From: Vibrio palustris | GTDB lineage: Bacteria; Pseudomonadota; Gammaproteobacteria; Enterobacterales; Vibrionaceae | Length of the DNA: 64,000 bases | Direction: 5' to 3' | NCBI RefSeq assembly: GCF_024346995.1 | Contig: NZ_AP024888.1 | Location: 124,001 to 188,000, forward strand | Shown here: piece by piece, positions 53,637 through 63,277 of the stretch | Layout: every line of letters starts with the position of its first letter | Numbering within the stretch: the first letter of the stretch is position 1 | Translations under genes and position numbers: made by a program | Notes under the pieces: model-generated | Databases searched by the model: none | Seen by the model: the letters and a program-made list of their open reading frames with translations, nothing else | Told to the model about the DNA's origin: nothing

Positions 53637-54314
53637 ATGATGCAAGCTGCAATTTTTGACATGGATGGAACGTTGATCGATTCAGAGCCAATGTGGAAAA
53701 AAGCCGAAAAGGAAGTTTTTTCATCTGTAGGCGTAGAAGTAACTGACGAACTTTCATCTCAAACTGTTTGGATGACGACCCGTGAAGTGACTGAGTTTTG
53801 GTATAGTTATTTTCCTTGGTTCGGTAAAAGCTTAGAACAAGTCGAAAATGAAGTTGTTGATCGTGTAGCAGAGTTAATTATTGATGAGGGTGTTGCTTTG
53901 GAAGGAGTGCATAAAATTTTAGACTTCTTTCAAAAGAAAAGTTTTAAAATTGGTTTGTCAACTAATGCTCCTTCAAAACTAATTCCTATTGTTTTAAAAA
54001 AACTTAATATTTCTCACTACTTTCATGCTATTTCTTCTTCAGAAGATGAAATAAAAGGAAAACCAGATCCAGCCGTATATTTATCTACGGCTAAAAAATT
54101 GAATGTTGAACCGTCAAAATGCATTGCATTTGAAGATAGTGTTTCGGGTATACTTGCCGCGAATCAAGCAAATATGAAAACTGTTGTAGTTCCACCTGCT
54201 CTAGAGTTTACAGATGAAAAATATGAATTATCTTACATGAAGCTTAAGCGCTTATCCGATTTTTCCGATGAGCATTTAGAAAAGATAGCTAACTCTACGA
54301 AATTACGTATCTAA
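53637..54314 (+). CDS. HAD-family sugar-phosphate phosphatase (YniC/HxpB-like)
   Basis: A 225-residue HAD hydrolase. Motif I is AIFDMDGTLIDSEPMW with both catalytic Asp, motif II IGLSTNAP, the Lys is in KGKPDPAVYL, and motif III IAFEDSVSGILAA. The cap is of the alpha-helical kind found in YniC, which hydrolyses hexitol phosphates and 2-deoxyglucose-6-phosphate, and WMTTREVTEFWYSYFPW matches that family. I chose the ATG at 53637 after TGGAA; 53640 is the alternative. It is a cassette with a following attC. Confidence 0.88.
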   Translation: MMQAAIFDMDGTLIDSEPMWKKAEKEVFSSVGVEVTDELSSQTVWMTTREVTEFWYSYFPWFGKSLEQVENEVVDRVAELIIDEGVALEGVHKILDFFQKKSFKIGLSTNAPSKLIPIVLKKLNISHYFHAISSSEDEIKGKPDPAVYLSTAKKLNVEPSKCIAFEDSVSGILAANQANMKTVVVPPALEFTDEKYELSYMKLKRLSDFSDEHLEKIANSTKLRI

Positions 54315-54322
54315 GAAATTCC

Positions 54323-54425
54323 ATTTAACAAGAGTTTTCAAGTCGGACAAATTACAGTTGGCTTTTTGTTCGTGCCTCACTTATTTTAGCCAACTATTTT
54401 ATTGCCGTTTAGTAAAACGTTATAG
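54323..54425 (+). repeat. attC recombination site
   Basis: 103 bp from ATTTAAC to GTTATAG. GTTTT-C-AAGTCGG roughly pairs with CCGTTTAGTAAAAC. The loop holds AGTTGGCT/AGCCAACT. Confidence 0.82.
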
Positions 54426-54433
54426 GGATGTAA

Positions 54434-54922
54434 ATGTCATTAGAAATCAAAAGGGTTGATAAACATGATTGCCTTGATTTAATTGGGATTTTTGTTGAAC
54501 TGGAGCAGTACTATTTCGGTGATAGGGCTGCATCAGAACAAGACTTAGCCAACTATCTTAGTCATCAAGTATTTTCTGAACACTCAGGCGTAAAAGTGAT
54601 CGCAGCCTTTGAACACGATAAGATCTTAGGTTTTGCAACTTACACAGTAATGTTTCCAGCACCAAAATTATCAGGTCAGATGTATATGAAAGACCTGTTT
54701 GTCTCTTCCTCTGCTCGTGGTAAAGGTATCGGACTTCAATTGATGAAACACTTAGCTTCTATCGCTATTACTCATAACTGTCAGCGTCTAGATTGGACAG
54801 CAGAGAGTACTAACCCGACAGCAGGAAAGTTTTACAAATCAATAGGAGCCAGCTTGATTAGAGAAAAAGAGTATTACCGCTTTGAAGGTAATGATTTGAA
54901 TAATCTTGCGAAATCTCTATAA
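54434..54922 (+). CDS. GNAT-family N-acetyltransferase
   Basis: A 162-residue acetyltransferase: MYMKDLFVSSSARGKGIGLQLMKHLASIA is the acetyl-CoA motif and LDWTAESTNPTAGKFYKSIGASLI is motif B, resembling the spermidine/thialysine acetyltransferase branch. The stop lies in an attC left end (TATAACAAGCG) whose right half is missing. Confidence 0.88.
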   Translation: MSLEIKRVDKHDCLDLIGIFVELEQYYFGDRAASEQDLANYLSHQVFSEHSGVKVIAAFEHDKILGFATYTVMFPAPKLSGQMYMKDLFVSSSARGKGIGLQLMKHLASIAITHNCQRLDWTAESTNPTAGKFYKSIGASLIREKEYYRFEGNDLNNLAKSL

Positions 54923-55015
54923 CAAGCGCCGCAAGAGGGATTTTCAACGTAAGATGCTTTTTTTCCAGAAATGAAATCAATTTTAGTCATGCTTTGAGGG
55001 GGATGACCCCACTAT
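54923..55015. other. Truncated attC
   Basis: TATAACAAGCGCCGCAAGAGGG (from 54919) is a typical Vibrio attC left arm, but no right arm or R' follows before the regulator gene. The cassette series ends here. Confidence 0.55.
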
Positions 55016-55861
55016 CTAGGTGTTAAATAGCTTTGTAAGGCGCTGTTCATCGTCACTGTGACAGGGATAATATATGTTGAGCCGACTATTCGATAGTCCG
55101 TCGATGTTCGACCATATTTGTTTATCTAAGGTGATATCCCCCATAGTAGCATGATGGTAAGTGTATGATATTTCTTCTAGTTGTCGCACACTATTGTGCC
55201 GCCAAGCTAATGCAAATATTGGTGATAAAGCGGTAAATTCTTCAACTTTCAGTTTTAGTTTTTCGTCATTGGGGGTAGCCGCCAGAGCATTTCTAAGAAA
55301 CCCAGCCATTCGATATATCTGTCTTTCAAGCTGAGATTCGCTGTTAATATTTAGAAATTTTTTCCAGTCAGTATTTGCTATTGTTAAATATAAATAATTT
55401 CTCTTTTCAGGTTCGATTTCCATTAAAGAAAACCCAACCATGAGATCAAATGCCGCATTAGAAGCAATAAGATCTAAATATTCATTTTGTACCAGTGCGG
55501 GTAATGGATTTAGTTGAAAAAGGAGTTTTTCAGTCTTTGAGGTTATTGTGGCAGATTGGACAACAGGCAGTGCGTCCGGTATTGAATGAACTAAATTGCA
55601 AATATATCTATGCTCAGAAGTCGATAATTGCAATGTCTCTGATATTGCGGTTAAAACTTGCATAGAAATACCTAATGCTTGTCCTCGTTCTATTTGGCTA
55701 TACCAAACGGTACTTATACCCGCTTTGTATGCGACATCCTCTCTTCTTAATCCTTTAGCTCTAGATCGAATAGCTTTGGATAGTCCAATCGATTCAGGCT
55801 GAATGAGATCTCTCTTCACGCGTAAAAAATCACCTAACAGCTTCAGATTTTCGGTTTGCAC
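55016..55861 (-). CDS. XRE-type regulator with MmyB-like ligand-binding domain
   Basis: A 281-residue protein. The helix-turn-helix lies in RSRAKGLRREDVAYKAGISTVWYSQIERGQALGISMQVLTAISETLQL, the pattern of the MmyB-like group, and a C-terminal MmyB-like (PAS-related) domain follows (PLPALVQNEYLDLIASNAAF, LAWRHNSVRQLEEISYTYHHATMGDITL). It is divergent from a drug-efflux gene and is its probable regulator. Confidence 0.87.
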   Translation of the reverse strand: MQTENLKLLGDFLRVKRDLIQPESIGLSKAIRSRAKGLRREDVAYKAGISTVWYSQIERGQALGISMQVLTAISETLQLSTSEHRYICNLVHSIPDALPVVQSATITSKTEKLLFQLNPLPALVQNEYLDLIASNAAFDLMVGFSLMEIEPEKRNYLYLTIANTDWKKFLNINSESQLERQIYRMAGFLRNALAATPNDEKLKLKVEEFTALSPIFALAWRHNSVRQLEEISYTYHHATMGDITLDKQIWSNIDGLSNSRLNIYYPCHSDDEQRLTKLFNT

Positions 55862-56000
55862 GACGACCTACCCTATACAATTTATATACATATAACTACT
55901 TACTTGCGCCAATTCTCACCCATCCCATAATCACCATCCTCGTCATAGTCGTACGACTGAAGACGAATTTATATTGATTTAGTTGAGGGTAATAGAAGTA

Positions 56001-57185
56001 ATGAATGATAAATTAACCAGGCCACTTTTTCTAGCAATCCTATGCACACTGATGGCGTTTGCCTCATTGTCTATTGATTTATATTTACCAGCTATGCCAT
56101 TGATGGCAAAAGAACTACATGGGGATGTTGAATTAACCGTCACCGCTTTTCTGGTAGGGTTCTCTATAGCTCAATTGATATGGGGACCTATTAGTGATTC
56201 ATTTGGGCGTCGTTTGCCACTTTATATTGGCATGTTGATGTTTATTGTAGGCTCGGCAGGATGCGCTCTCTCTAAAAATATGGAGCAGATAGTGCTTTGG
56301 AGAATTGTTCAAGCCTTTGGTGCTTGTACAGGCCCAATGCTGGCAAGAGCGATGATCCGCGACTCGTTTAGCCGCGTTAAGGCGGCGCAGATGTTTTCAA
56401 CCCTGTTTTTCTTTATGGCTGTTGCGCCGATTGTCGGCCCTTTAATTGGAGGGCAGATAATTCGTTTTAGTAGTTGGCGAGTCATTTTTGTGACGTTAGC
56501 TGCTCTCGGCGTGATCATGTTCATCTCATTGTTTGCATTACCAGAAACGCTACATGAAGATAAGAGGGTAAAGCTGTCTTTTGCAAACGCATTCAATCAC
56601 TACCTAGTGCTTGTTAAGAATCGAATCTTCATGAAATATACGCTATGTCTGACATTCTTCTATGTTGCTGCATACGCTTATATGACTGGTTCGCCATTCG
56701 TTTACATCAGCTATTTTGGAGTAGCTCCACAGTACTTTGGTTTTCTCTTTGGGCTGAATCTTTTAGGGGTTATGGCAATGAGTATACTCAATCGACGCCT
56801 TGTCTTAAGGTACTCATTAAAGCAATTACTAAAAATAGCCGTCTTTGTCTCTTTACTCGCAGCAGTGATATTGGCACTGGTTGTTAAGATACAAATTGGT
56901 GGCGTTGTTGCTGTCGTACTATCAATCTTTTTATTCTTTTCAATGAATGGGATCATTGCTGCGAATACCACGACAGCTGCGTTAGATGCAGCCCCATCTT
57001 TAGCAGGCTCTGCTTCAGCAACCATTGGAGCATTGCAATACGGAAGTGGCATTGTATCAACGCTTTTGTTGGCCTACTTTAAGGATGGAACACCTTGGCC
57101 GATGGCTTGGATTATGTTGGTGTTTACGTTAGCGAGTATTGTAACGTTGTTGTGGCCAAATAATACCGTAAAAAGTGGTGATTGA
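56001..57185 (+). CDS. Bcr/CflA-family multidrug efflux MFS transporter
   Basis: A 394-residue major facilitator with twelve helices. FASLSIDLYLPAMPLMAKEL in helix 1 is the Bcr/CflA signature, GPISDSFGRRLPLYIG is motif A, and WRIVQAFGACTGPMLARAMIRD and PIVGPLIGGQI (motif C of antiporters) follow. It exports drugs such as bicyclomycin or chloramphenicol in exchange for protons. I chose the ATG at 56001; a TTG at 55983 would add six residues. Confidence 0.9.
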   Translation: MNDKLTRPLFLAILCTLMAFASLSIDLYLPAMPLMAKELHGDVELTVTAFLVGFSIAQLIWGPISDSFGRRLPLYIGMLMFIVGSAGCALSKNMEQIVLWRIVQAFGACTGPMLARAMIRDSFSRVKAAQMFSTLFFFMAVAPIVGPLIGGQIIRFSSWRVIFVTLAALGVIMFISLFALPETLHEDKRVKLSFANAFNHYLVLVKNRIFMKYTLCLTFFYVAAYAYMTGSPFVYISYFGVAPQYFGFLFGLNLLGVMAMSILNRRLVLRYSLKQLLKIAVFVSLLAAVILALVVKIQIGGVVAVVLSIFLFFSMNGIIAANTTTAALDAAPSLAGSASATIGALQYGSGIVSTLLLAYFKDGTPWPMAWIMLVFTLASIVTLLWPNNTVKSGD

Positions 57186-57383
57186 GTTAAAGAGGCTATC
57201 GTTTTCGACGTTTACCATAGAGGCTTTCCGCAGCTAGCTGTTGTCTTAGAAAAACAAACACGTTATCACGAGGCTATGCCTTTATGTGACAAAGCTAAAT
57301 CTCTAGGTTGGGCTGGAGATTGGGATTCAATTCTGCCGTCACTGTGTCGCTATATACCCAGTTTTGTTTTTATAAATTTCTGA
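57186..57383 (+). pseudogene. Remnant of a TPR-like protein gene
   Basis: Directly behind the transporter stop and in the same frame, an open stretch encodes GFPQLAVVLEKQTRYHEAMPLCDKAKSLGWAGDWDS, which looks like the C-terminal end of a repeat-type hypothetical protein. It has no start codon of its own and stops at 57381-57383. Confidence 0.4.
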
Positions 57384-57408
57384 TTGCATCCTATTTTTGC
57401 TAGTTTGC

Positions 57409-57516
57409 CGAAGGGCGGTTGCGTAGACTCAAAAAACCGACTCGGGAATAACGGATAGTATTGATAGCTTCTATTAATAACAGCGATGGATGAATGTATG
57501 GATATTGATGTGCTAC
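57409..57516 (+). repeat. Dispersed repeat, copy D (right edge of the cassette block)
   Basis: Contains the promoter region and first codons of the LysR gene at 57498. Related copies lie at 33603, 38262 and 41253. Homology to copy B extends left to about 57325. Confidence 0.75.
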
Positions 57517-58331
57517 GCAGTTTTTTGGCGTTTGTAGAAACAGGCAGTTATACACGAGCCGCTCAGCAGGTGTTTCGAACACAATCGGCGTTTAGCGCGC
57601 AAATGCACAAGTTGGAAAAAGAGCTGGGATGTGCTTTGTTTCAAAAGCAAGGGCGTAACTTATTACTGACAGAAGCGGGTTTGGCTCTGGTGAAAGATGC
57701 CAAGCAGCTGGTCAGCTTACATGACCAAACCCTAAACGGGTTCAATACTTATAAAGATAAACAATCACTGCGTTTAGGGTGTCCTGAAGATTACAACGAT
57801 AAATTATTACCACGAATTATCCGCTTGTTATTAGAAGAGAAACCCAAGCTGTCTATCCAAGTGTTTAATGAACCGAGTTTTTTACTGCGCCAAAAGTTGG
57901 ATCGTGGTGAATTGGATGCGGCGATAGTCACGCGCTCACCGGATAGCCTAGAAGGGTATTGGTTAACGAGTGATGAAGGTGTTTGGATATGCAGTGCAGA
58001 TAGCCCGTGCCTCAAACAAACGGTGTTACCTTTGGCGTTATTTCAAGCGGATTGTCGTTATCATGCTGCGGCCATTGATGGTTTACAAAAACGCGGGCAA
58101 GCCTTCCAGTTGATGATGTGTGCTAATAGCGCCTCTGCACAACGTGCCATAGTGCGGCAAGGGTTAGCGATAGGGGCAATGGGCAAACTCAGCGCCACTG
58201 AGGATCTGGTCGTGATGGACAATATGCCCCCATTACCCTCTGTGGATATTGTGATGTTAGTGGGCGCAGTGCCGCATCCACTCTTATCGCCAGAGCGCTT
58301 GCAGGGAATGAGTGACAAAATTTCACTATAG
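57498..58331 (+). CDS. LysR-family regulator (LrhA-like)
   Basis: A 277-residue LysR protein: MDIDVLRSFLAFVETGSYTRAAQQVFRTQSAFSAQMHKLEKELGCALFQKQGRNLLLTEAG. The effector domain has LRLGCPEDYNDKLLPRIIRLL and AQRAIVRQGLAIGAM, and the overall pattern resembles the LrhA group. The ATG at 57498 has GGATG upstream; one four codons earlier (57486) is possible. Its 5' end forms repeat copy D. Base composition returns here to that of the core. Confidence 0.88.
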   Translation: MDIDVLRSFLAFVETGSYTRAAQQVFRTQSAFSAQMHKLEKELGCALFQKQGRNLLLTEAGLALVKDAKQLVSLHDQTLNGFNTYKDKQSLRLGCPEDYNDKLLPRIIRLLLEEKPKLSIQVFNEPSFLLRQKLDRGELDAAIVTRSPDSLEGYWLTSDEGVWICSADSPCLKQTVLPLALFQADCRYHAAAIDGLQKRGQAFQLMMCANSASAQRAIVRQGLAIGAMGKLSATEDLVVMDNMPPLPSVDIVMLVGAVPHPLLSPERLQGMSDKISL

Positions 58332-58616
58332 CGTGTCAGTTAAATACGCTTGAGAAGATGAAGTTATTCGTGACCGAGATAGGTTATTGAAAGGAAAAAA
58401 TGAGCTAACTGATTGAGAGTTTGGAAATATCTTATATCCAGCACTATGCTATAATTTTGAAAGACTTTGCTAAATACTAAGGAAAGTCATGAACATGTTT
58501 GGCGATGAATAGGGAATACAATTTCATTTCTTGTTTATCATTTGTGGTGTGCGGCTCATCCACGAGGCTAAGTGACTAATGATGATGGATCGACTTGAAC
58601 GATAAAGAGGATAGAA
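58332..58616. other. Spacer upstream of mscS
   Basis: No conventional gene. TGCTATAAT at 58447-58455 is a good extended -10. A seven-codon open frame (MNMFGDE, 58489-58512) follows TAAGGAAAG and could be a leader peptide, but there is no further support. Confidence 0.35.
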
Positions 58617-59471
58617 ATGGAAGCGCTGCTCGAACTGTATAACACGCATCAGGGGCTGATCATTGAGATTGCTCAAAATGCGGTATTAACCATATTGGTA
58701 TTAATTGTGGCATCTCTTGTTTCGAAAATGATTTCAAAAGGTGTTGATAGAGGGGTGAAAAAGCTCAGTGGCGGTGATGAAATCGTTGCGCGTTTGCTTG
58801 CCAAAACAGCGGGCTATACCGTGTACCTTGTCGGTATGGTCGTTATTCTCGATTTGTTTGGTGTCAATACGGCCAGCTTAATTGCACTGGTTGGTGCTGC
58901 GGGTTTAGCGATTGGTTTAGCGCTGAAAGACACGCTGAGTAATATCGCTGCAGGGATCATGATTTTATTCTTGAAGCCGATTAAGAAAGGCGAATTTGTC
59001 GAGTTTGGTAGTCATATGGGGACAGTCGTTGATATTGGTTTGTTTAACTCTGTGTTTGAAACGGCCGATGGTATTTATATCGCGAGTCCTAATCAAACTA
59101 TCTGGAATTCGACCATTAAAAACTATACTCGTAATGGTAAGCGCCGTATGGATATTACCGTAGGGATTTCTTATGATGACTCGGTAGATGATGGTTTACA
59201 GGTATTAAGAACCCTTGCCTCTGAGCAAGAACATTTGATTAAAGAGCCTGAGCCACAAGTGATTGTGCATACGCTAGCGGATAGTTCAGTGAATCTGCAG
59301 CTACGTGCTTGGTGTCCACGTGACAAATACTGGGAAACGTACTGGGGTATTCAGCGCCAAGTTAAACGACGTATTGAAGATGCGGGTCTCTCTATTCCAT
59401 ATCCACAGCGTGATTTGCATCTTATCTATAAAGATAAAGATGAGGTTTCTCAAGCGGCAGCGAAACATTAA
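58617..59471 (+). CDS. mscS: Small-conductance mechanosensitive channel MscS
   Basis: A 284-residue protein, against 286 in E. coli MscS, with which it aligns throughout. Three membrane helices end in the pore-lining TM3: LIALVGAAGLAIGLALKDTLSNIAAGIMILFLKPIKKGEFVEF, with the Gly/Ala packing pattern. The beta domain (GTVVDIGLFNSVFETADGIYIASPNQTIWNSTIKNYT) follows. It opens on membrane tension to release solutes during hypo-osmotic shock. AGAGGA precedes the ATG. Confidence 0.96.
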   Translation: MEALLELYNTHQGLIIEIAQNAVLTILVLIVASLVSKMISKGVDRGVKKLSGGDEIVARLLAKTAGYTVYLVGMVVILDLFGVNTASLIALVGAAGLAIGLALKDTLSNIAAGIMILFLKPIKKGEFVEFGSHMGTVVDIGLFNSVFETADGIYIASPNQTIWNSTIKNYTRNGKRRMDITVGISYDDSVDDGLQVLRTLASEQEHLIKEPEPQVIVHTLADSSVNLQLRAWCPRDKYWETYWGIQRQVKRRIEDAGLSIPYPQRDLHLIYKDKDEVSQAAAKH

Positions 59472-59494
59472 GCGGCGTTTAACCAGAGAATCAC

Positions 59495-59526
59495 TAAAAA
59501 GGACGCAGAGATGCGTCTTTTTTTAT
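59495..59526 (+). terminator. Rho-independent terminator after mscS
   Basis: Stem AAAGGACGCA/TGCGTCTTT with a four-base loop, followed by TTTT. Confidence 0.9.
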
Positions 59527-59685
59527 GTCTTTTTATGCTTATCGATGAGTAACATGCTTCATGTTTAATGGTGGAATTTGTCATAAACTGCATGATTTCA
59601 CAGAAACTTTACACGGTATTGTTTTGAGTCGAGTGACTTCAATTTATGGTTTGAATGGTTGATGTCACCATAAAAGGAGTGAACG

Positions 59686-59904
59686 ATGAAATTAGCTATC
59701 TTAGCGTTAGCCGTGGCATTTTTTGTCACCGGATGTTCTAACACTTGGAATGGGGTGAAAGATGACTCATCTAAAGCTTACCATGAAACTAAACAAGCGA
59801 TTCATGAGGCGACCGCAGATGATGAAGCGACCACGCCTAATAATAACGCACCGGCAAATAATAACGCGCCAGTAGATAATAACGACGCCCCCGTTAATAA
59901 TTAA
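59686..59904 (+). CDS. Small entericidin-like lipoprotein
   Basis: A 72-residue lipoprotein with signal peptide MKLAILALAVAFFVTGC; the VTGC lipobox places the lipidated Cys at residue 17. The mature part starts CSNTWNGVKDDSSKAYHETKQAIHEAT, like entericidins, and ends with an Asn/Pro/Ala-rich low-complexity tail (NNNAPANNNAPVDNN). AAAAGGAG precedes the ATG. Function unknown; membrane stress is a guess. Confidence 0.82.
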   Translation: MKLAILALAVAFFVTGCSNTWNGVKDDSSKAYHETKQAIHEATADDEATTPNNNAPANNNAPVDNNDAPVNN

Positions 59905-59920
59905 CACGACCTTGTCAGGT

Positions 59921-59963
59921 ACGCATCGGCCCCTACCATCAATCATGGTAGGGGCCGATGCGT
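59921..59963. terminator. Perfect 19-bp hairpin between convergent genes
   Basis: ACGCATCGGCCCCTACCAT pairs without mismatch with its complement at 59945-59963 across a five-base loop (CAATC). It lies between the lipoprotein and dbpA stop codons. There is no T-run on either side, so intrinsic termination is likely but not certain. Confidence 0.65.
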
Positions 59964-60002
59964 GTTTGTAGAGATAAAATAGGCCAGTCGCCCTTATCAG
60001 AA

Positions 60003-61403
60003 TTACGACATAAAGCGAGCTTTAAACGATTTCCCTTTCATTTTGCCTTCGTTCAATTTACGTAGAGCGAGTTTGGCTTGTGAGCGCTGCACGGCAACAT
60101 GTGCCCAGATATCGTGTACCTGAATTTTACCCACATCACTTCCAGATAAATCTTTACCTGCTGTGAGTGCGCCAAGAATATCGCCCGGACGCAGCTTCTG
60201 TTTCTTACCGCCTTCAATACGGATACACGTCATTGACGCTTTTGCTGGCAGAACGCCGTCGTCGTTACTGGGTAACTTCGCGATAGATTGAGGGCCAAAC
60301 TTATCTTCAAGTAGTGCCAATTTCATATCATCTTTGGGGCCAACCAAACTCACGGCTAAGCCATCTGCGCCAGCACGGCCTGTTCGGCCAACACGGTGCA
60401 CGTGCGTCTCTGGGTCATGGGCTAATTGATAGTTAATCACTAAGTCTAATGCATCTATATCGAGACCACGTGCGGCAACGTCTGTTGCGACTAATACGTT
60501 AATACATTTTAACGCAAATAGAGCGAGTGCTTGATCGCGTTCACGCTGATCCAGATCCCCATGCAGAGATTTGGCGTCAAAACCAATATCTGACAAATAA
60601 TCGGCTAACTCTTGCGCTTCACGCTTAGTGTTACAGAACACAACTGCGCTTTCTGGCTGATGGTGTAAGAGCAGTGTTTCTGTTGCATGCTCTCTGTCTG
60701 CGGAATTCTTCACCGAATAGAACGACTGCTTAATATTAAGCTTATCTTCGTTATCTTCAATTTGAATCGTGACGGGGTTATTCATCATATTGCGCGCGAT
60801 CTTAGCGATGGGTTCTGGGAACGTCGCGCTGAATAATAAGTTTTGACGCTGCGCTGGCATGTAGCTTGAAATGGTATCTAATGCTTCGGTAAAGCCCATT
60901 TCTAACATGCGGTCGGCTTCATCGAGGATAAAAGTCGTCAGGTTATCGAGATTTAAGCGACCTTTCTCCAAGTGATCCAAGACACGGCCAGGTGTGCCTA
61001 CAATGATATGTGCACCATGCTCAAGTGACCCAATTTGCGGACCAATAGAGACACCGCCACACAACGTAAGAATTTTAATGTTGTGAATACTACGGGCAAA
61101 GCGGCGCAATTCTTTGGCGACTTGATCCGCCAGTTCGCGCGTTGGGCATAACACGAGCGATTGAACTCGAAAGCGTTTGACTTCCAGTTTATTTAATAAA
61201 CCCAAACCAAAAGCGGCCGTTTTACCTGAGCCGGTTTTTGCTTGAGCAAGCACATCATTACCTTCAATGATTGTCGGTAAAGCCGCCGCTTGAATGGGCG
61301 TCATAGAAGTGAATCCTAGATCATCTAGGGTGCTAAGCAATGAAGGCTTAAGCGCGACGGAGCTAAAAGAAGTGGTCGATTGCACAATGTTTCCTGTTGC
61401 CAT
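60003..61403 (-). CDS. dbpA: ATP-dependent RNA helicase DbpA
   Basis: A 466-residue DEAD-box helicase. Q motif TSMTPIQAAALP, motif I AKTGSGKTAA, Ia PTRELADQ, Ib TPGRVLDHL, II DEAD, III SAT, IV VVFCNT, V ATDVAARGLD and VI HRVGRTGRAG are all present. The C-terminal DbpA RNA-binding domain (KASMTCIRIEGGKKQKLRPGDILGALTAGKDLSGSDVGKIQVHDIWAHVAV) recognises 23S rRNA hairpin 92. It acts in assembly of the large ribosomal subunit. Confidence 0.96.
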   Translation of the reverse strand: MATGNIVQSTTSFSSVALKPSLLSTLDDLGFTSMTPIQAAALPTIIEGNDVLAQAKTGSGKTAAFGLGLLNKLEVKRFRVQSLVLCPTRELADQVAKELRRFARSIHNIKILTLCGGVSIGPQIGSLEHGAHIIVGTPGRVLDHLEKGRLNLDNLTTFILDEADRMLEMGFTEALDTISSYMPAQRQNLLFSATFPEPIAKIARNMMNNPVTIQIEDNEDKLNIKQSFYSVKNSADREHATETLLLHHQPESAVVFCNTKREAQELADYLSDIGFDAKSLHGDLDQRERDQALALFALKCINVLVATDVAARGLDIDALDLVINYQLAHDPETHVHRVGRTGRAGADGLAVSLVGPKDDMKLALLEDKFGPQSIAKLPSNDDGVLPAKASMTCIRIEGGKKQKLRPGDILGALTAGKDLSGSDVGKIQVHDIWAHVAVQRSQAKLALRKLNEGKMKGKSFKARFMS

Positions 61404-61642
61404 AAAGGCGGTTCATAAAGAAATTAGCCAGATTGTAGCAGGTAGGGCAAATAGAGGGTATCGCAATCTCTATTTTATCGCAGATCGTCTTTTTGTTGTA
61501 AAAGTGACCTGTATGCAAACTTTTGGTTATATAAAATAAGTAATGGTTATGTTCGGAGAGGATAAATCGGGAGAAATTTATCAGTGACGCGTTATCATGC
61601 GCATTCACTTTTTAACAACCGTTTTGAACTCTGGGGAGTTGT

Positions 61643-63019
61643 ATGTCAATTGCAGTGATCGTGTCATTAGCGATATTTGTTGGCATTCTGGCCGTTATTT
61701 TTAACTTTCAGAAAAAATCCAATACGCTTTCACGCCTTGTCTTAATAGGACTGGTGTTAGGTAGTTTATTTGGCCTTGGCCTACAGTTTTTCCTTGGCGA
61801 AGGACAAGCAGAAACCGAACTTGTTTTATCTTGGGTTGCCATTGCGGGTAAAGGATATGTCGGTTTACTAAAAATGGTCATCATGCCATTGGTATTAGTC
61901 TCAATGATCTCTGCCGTCGTGCGGTTAGATAAAAATGGCTCTTTAGGTAAAATTTCGACGTTAACCATTGGTATTTTGCTATTTACAACAGCCATTGCTG
62001 CGGTGATTGGTATTTTTATGGCGCATATGTTTGGTTTGACGGCCGCTGGCCTCACCGAAGGTGCTCGTGAAACTGCACGTTTAGCCTCGATTACCTCACG
62101 CGCGTCAACGGTTGCTGATTTGACTATTCCACAAATGTTAGTCAGCTTTATTCCAACTAACCCGTTTGCTGATCTGACTGGTGCCCGTGCGACGTCTATT
62201 ATTGCCGTTGTACTTTTTGGTGTACTTTCTGGTATTGCCGCGCGCAAAGTCATGATCGAAAAAGAAGAATTAGAAGCGCCTATTCGGACGTTTGTAGAAA
62301 GCCTACAAGCGGTCGTGATGCGTTTAGTTAAAATGGTGATGGCTATTACGCCTTACGGCATTGCTGCGCTAATGACGAAAGTGATTGCAACATCAAGCGT
62401 TAACGATATTTTGAAGTTGTTAGGCTTTATCGTTGCCTCTTACCTAGCCATTTTCTTAATGTTCCTTGTGCACGGTTTATTGGTTTCTTTCGTTGGCGTG
62501 AGCCCTAAAACGTACTTTAAGCGCATATGGCCCGTACTGACGTTTGCCTTTAGTTCACGTAGCTCGGCGGCAACTATTCCGTTGAACGTAGAAGCCCAAA
62601 TTACCAAACTGAACGTGCCGCCAGCGATTGCTAACTTAGCCGCTTCATTTGGTGCCACTATTGGACAAAATGGCTGTGCGGGTATTTACCCGGCTATGCT
62701 GGCGATTATGGCCGCACCAACAGTGGGAATTGATCCGATGAATATTCAATTTATTGGTTCGCTTATCGCCATGATTACTATCAGTTCTTTCGGTATTGCC
62801 GGTGTAGGTGGCGGTGCAACGTTTGCCGCGCTTATCGTATTGCCAGCCATGGGATTGCCTGTCACCATCGCCGCGCTCTTGATTTCGATTGAGCCGTTGA
62901 TTGATATGGCACGTACTGCGCTGAATGTTTCGGGGTCAATGACGGCGGGTACTATTACCAGTCGTCTACTAAAGCAAGAACATCATCCAGAAGTGGAAGG
63001 AGAGCAACAAGCCGCTTAA
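61643..63019 (+). CDS. tcyP: L-cystine:sodium/proton symporter TcyP
   Basis: A 458-residue transporter of the dicarboxylate/amino acid:cation symporter family. KMVIMPLVLVSMISAVVRLDKNGSLGKI, AFSSRSSAATIPLNVEAQ (the Ser-rich reentrant loop) and FGATIGQNGCAGIYPAMLAIM match the TcyP (YdjN) cystine-uptake branch closely. It sits in the inner membrane. GGGGAG precedes the ATG, and a terminator follows. Confidence 0.92.
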   Translation: MSIAVIVSLAIFVGILAVIFNFQKKSNTLSRLVLIGLVLGSLFGLGLQFFLGEGQAETELVLSWVAIAGKGYVGLLKMVIMPLVLVSMISAVVRLDKNGSLGKISTLTIGILLFTTAIAAVIGIFMAHMFGLTAAGLTEGARETARLASITSRASTVADLTIPQMLVSFIPTNPFADLTGARATSIIAVVLFGVLSGIAARKVMIEKEELEAPIRTFVESLQAVVMRLVKMVMAITPYGIAALMTKVIATSSVNDILKLLGFIVASYLAIFLMFLVHGLLVSFVGVSPKTYFKRIWPVLTFAFSSRSSAATIPLNVEAQITKLNVPPAIANLAASFGATIGQNGCAGIYPAMLAIMAAPTVGIDPMNIQFIGSLIAMITISSFGIAGVGGGATFAALIVLPAMGLPVTIAALLISIEPLIDMARTALNVSGSMTAGTITSRLLKQEHHPEVEGEQQAA

Positions 63020-63038
63020 TTTGGTGGTTGTGCTCTTT

Positions 63039-63069
63039 TAAAAACGGTCAGCTTGCTGGCCGTTTTTTT
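63039..63069 (+). terminator. Rho-independent terminator after tcyP
   Basis: Stem AAAACGGTCAGC/GCTGGCCGTTTT with one G-T pair and a short loop, followed by TTT. Confidence 0.9.
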
Positions 63070-63277
63070 ATGTCGACGATATTGTTCGATGAGACTTGCC
63101 TGTTTATTAACCGAAACTTGAAGGTGTATTGAAATTAATACATTAGAGTAAACTTATTCTTTTAAGGTTGTGAGAAGAATTATTTCACGTGCTGTAGAAA
63201 GTGATTGACGGCGTAGGATGTGATCTTTATATTTAGTTGCCATTGCAACTATTGACATGACAACCAAAGGTGTACAT

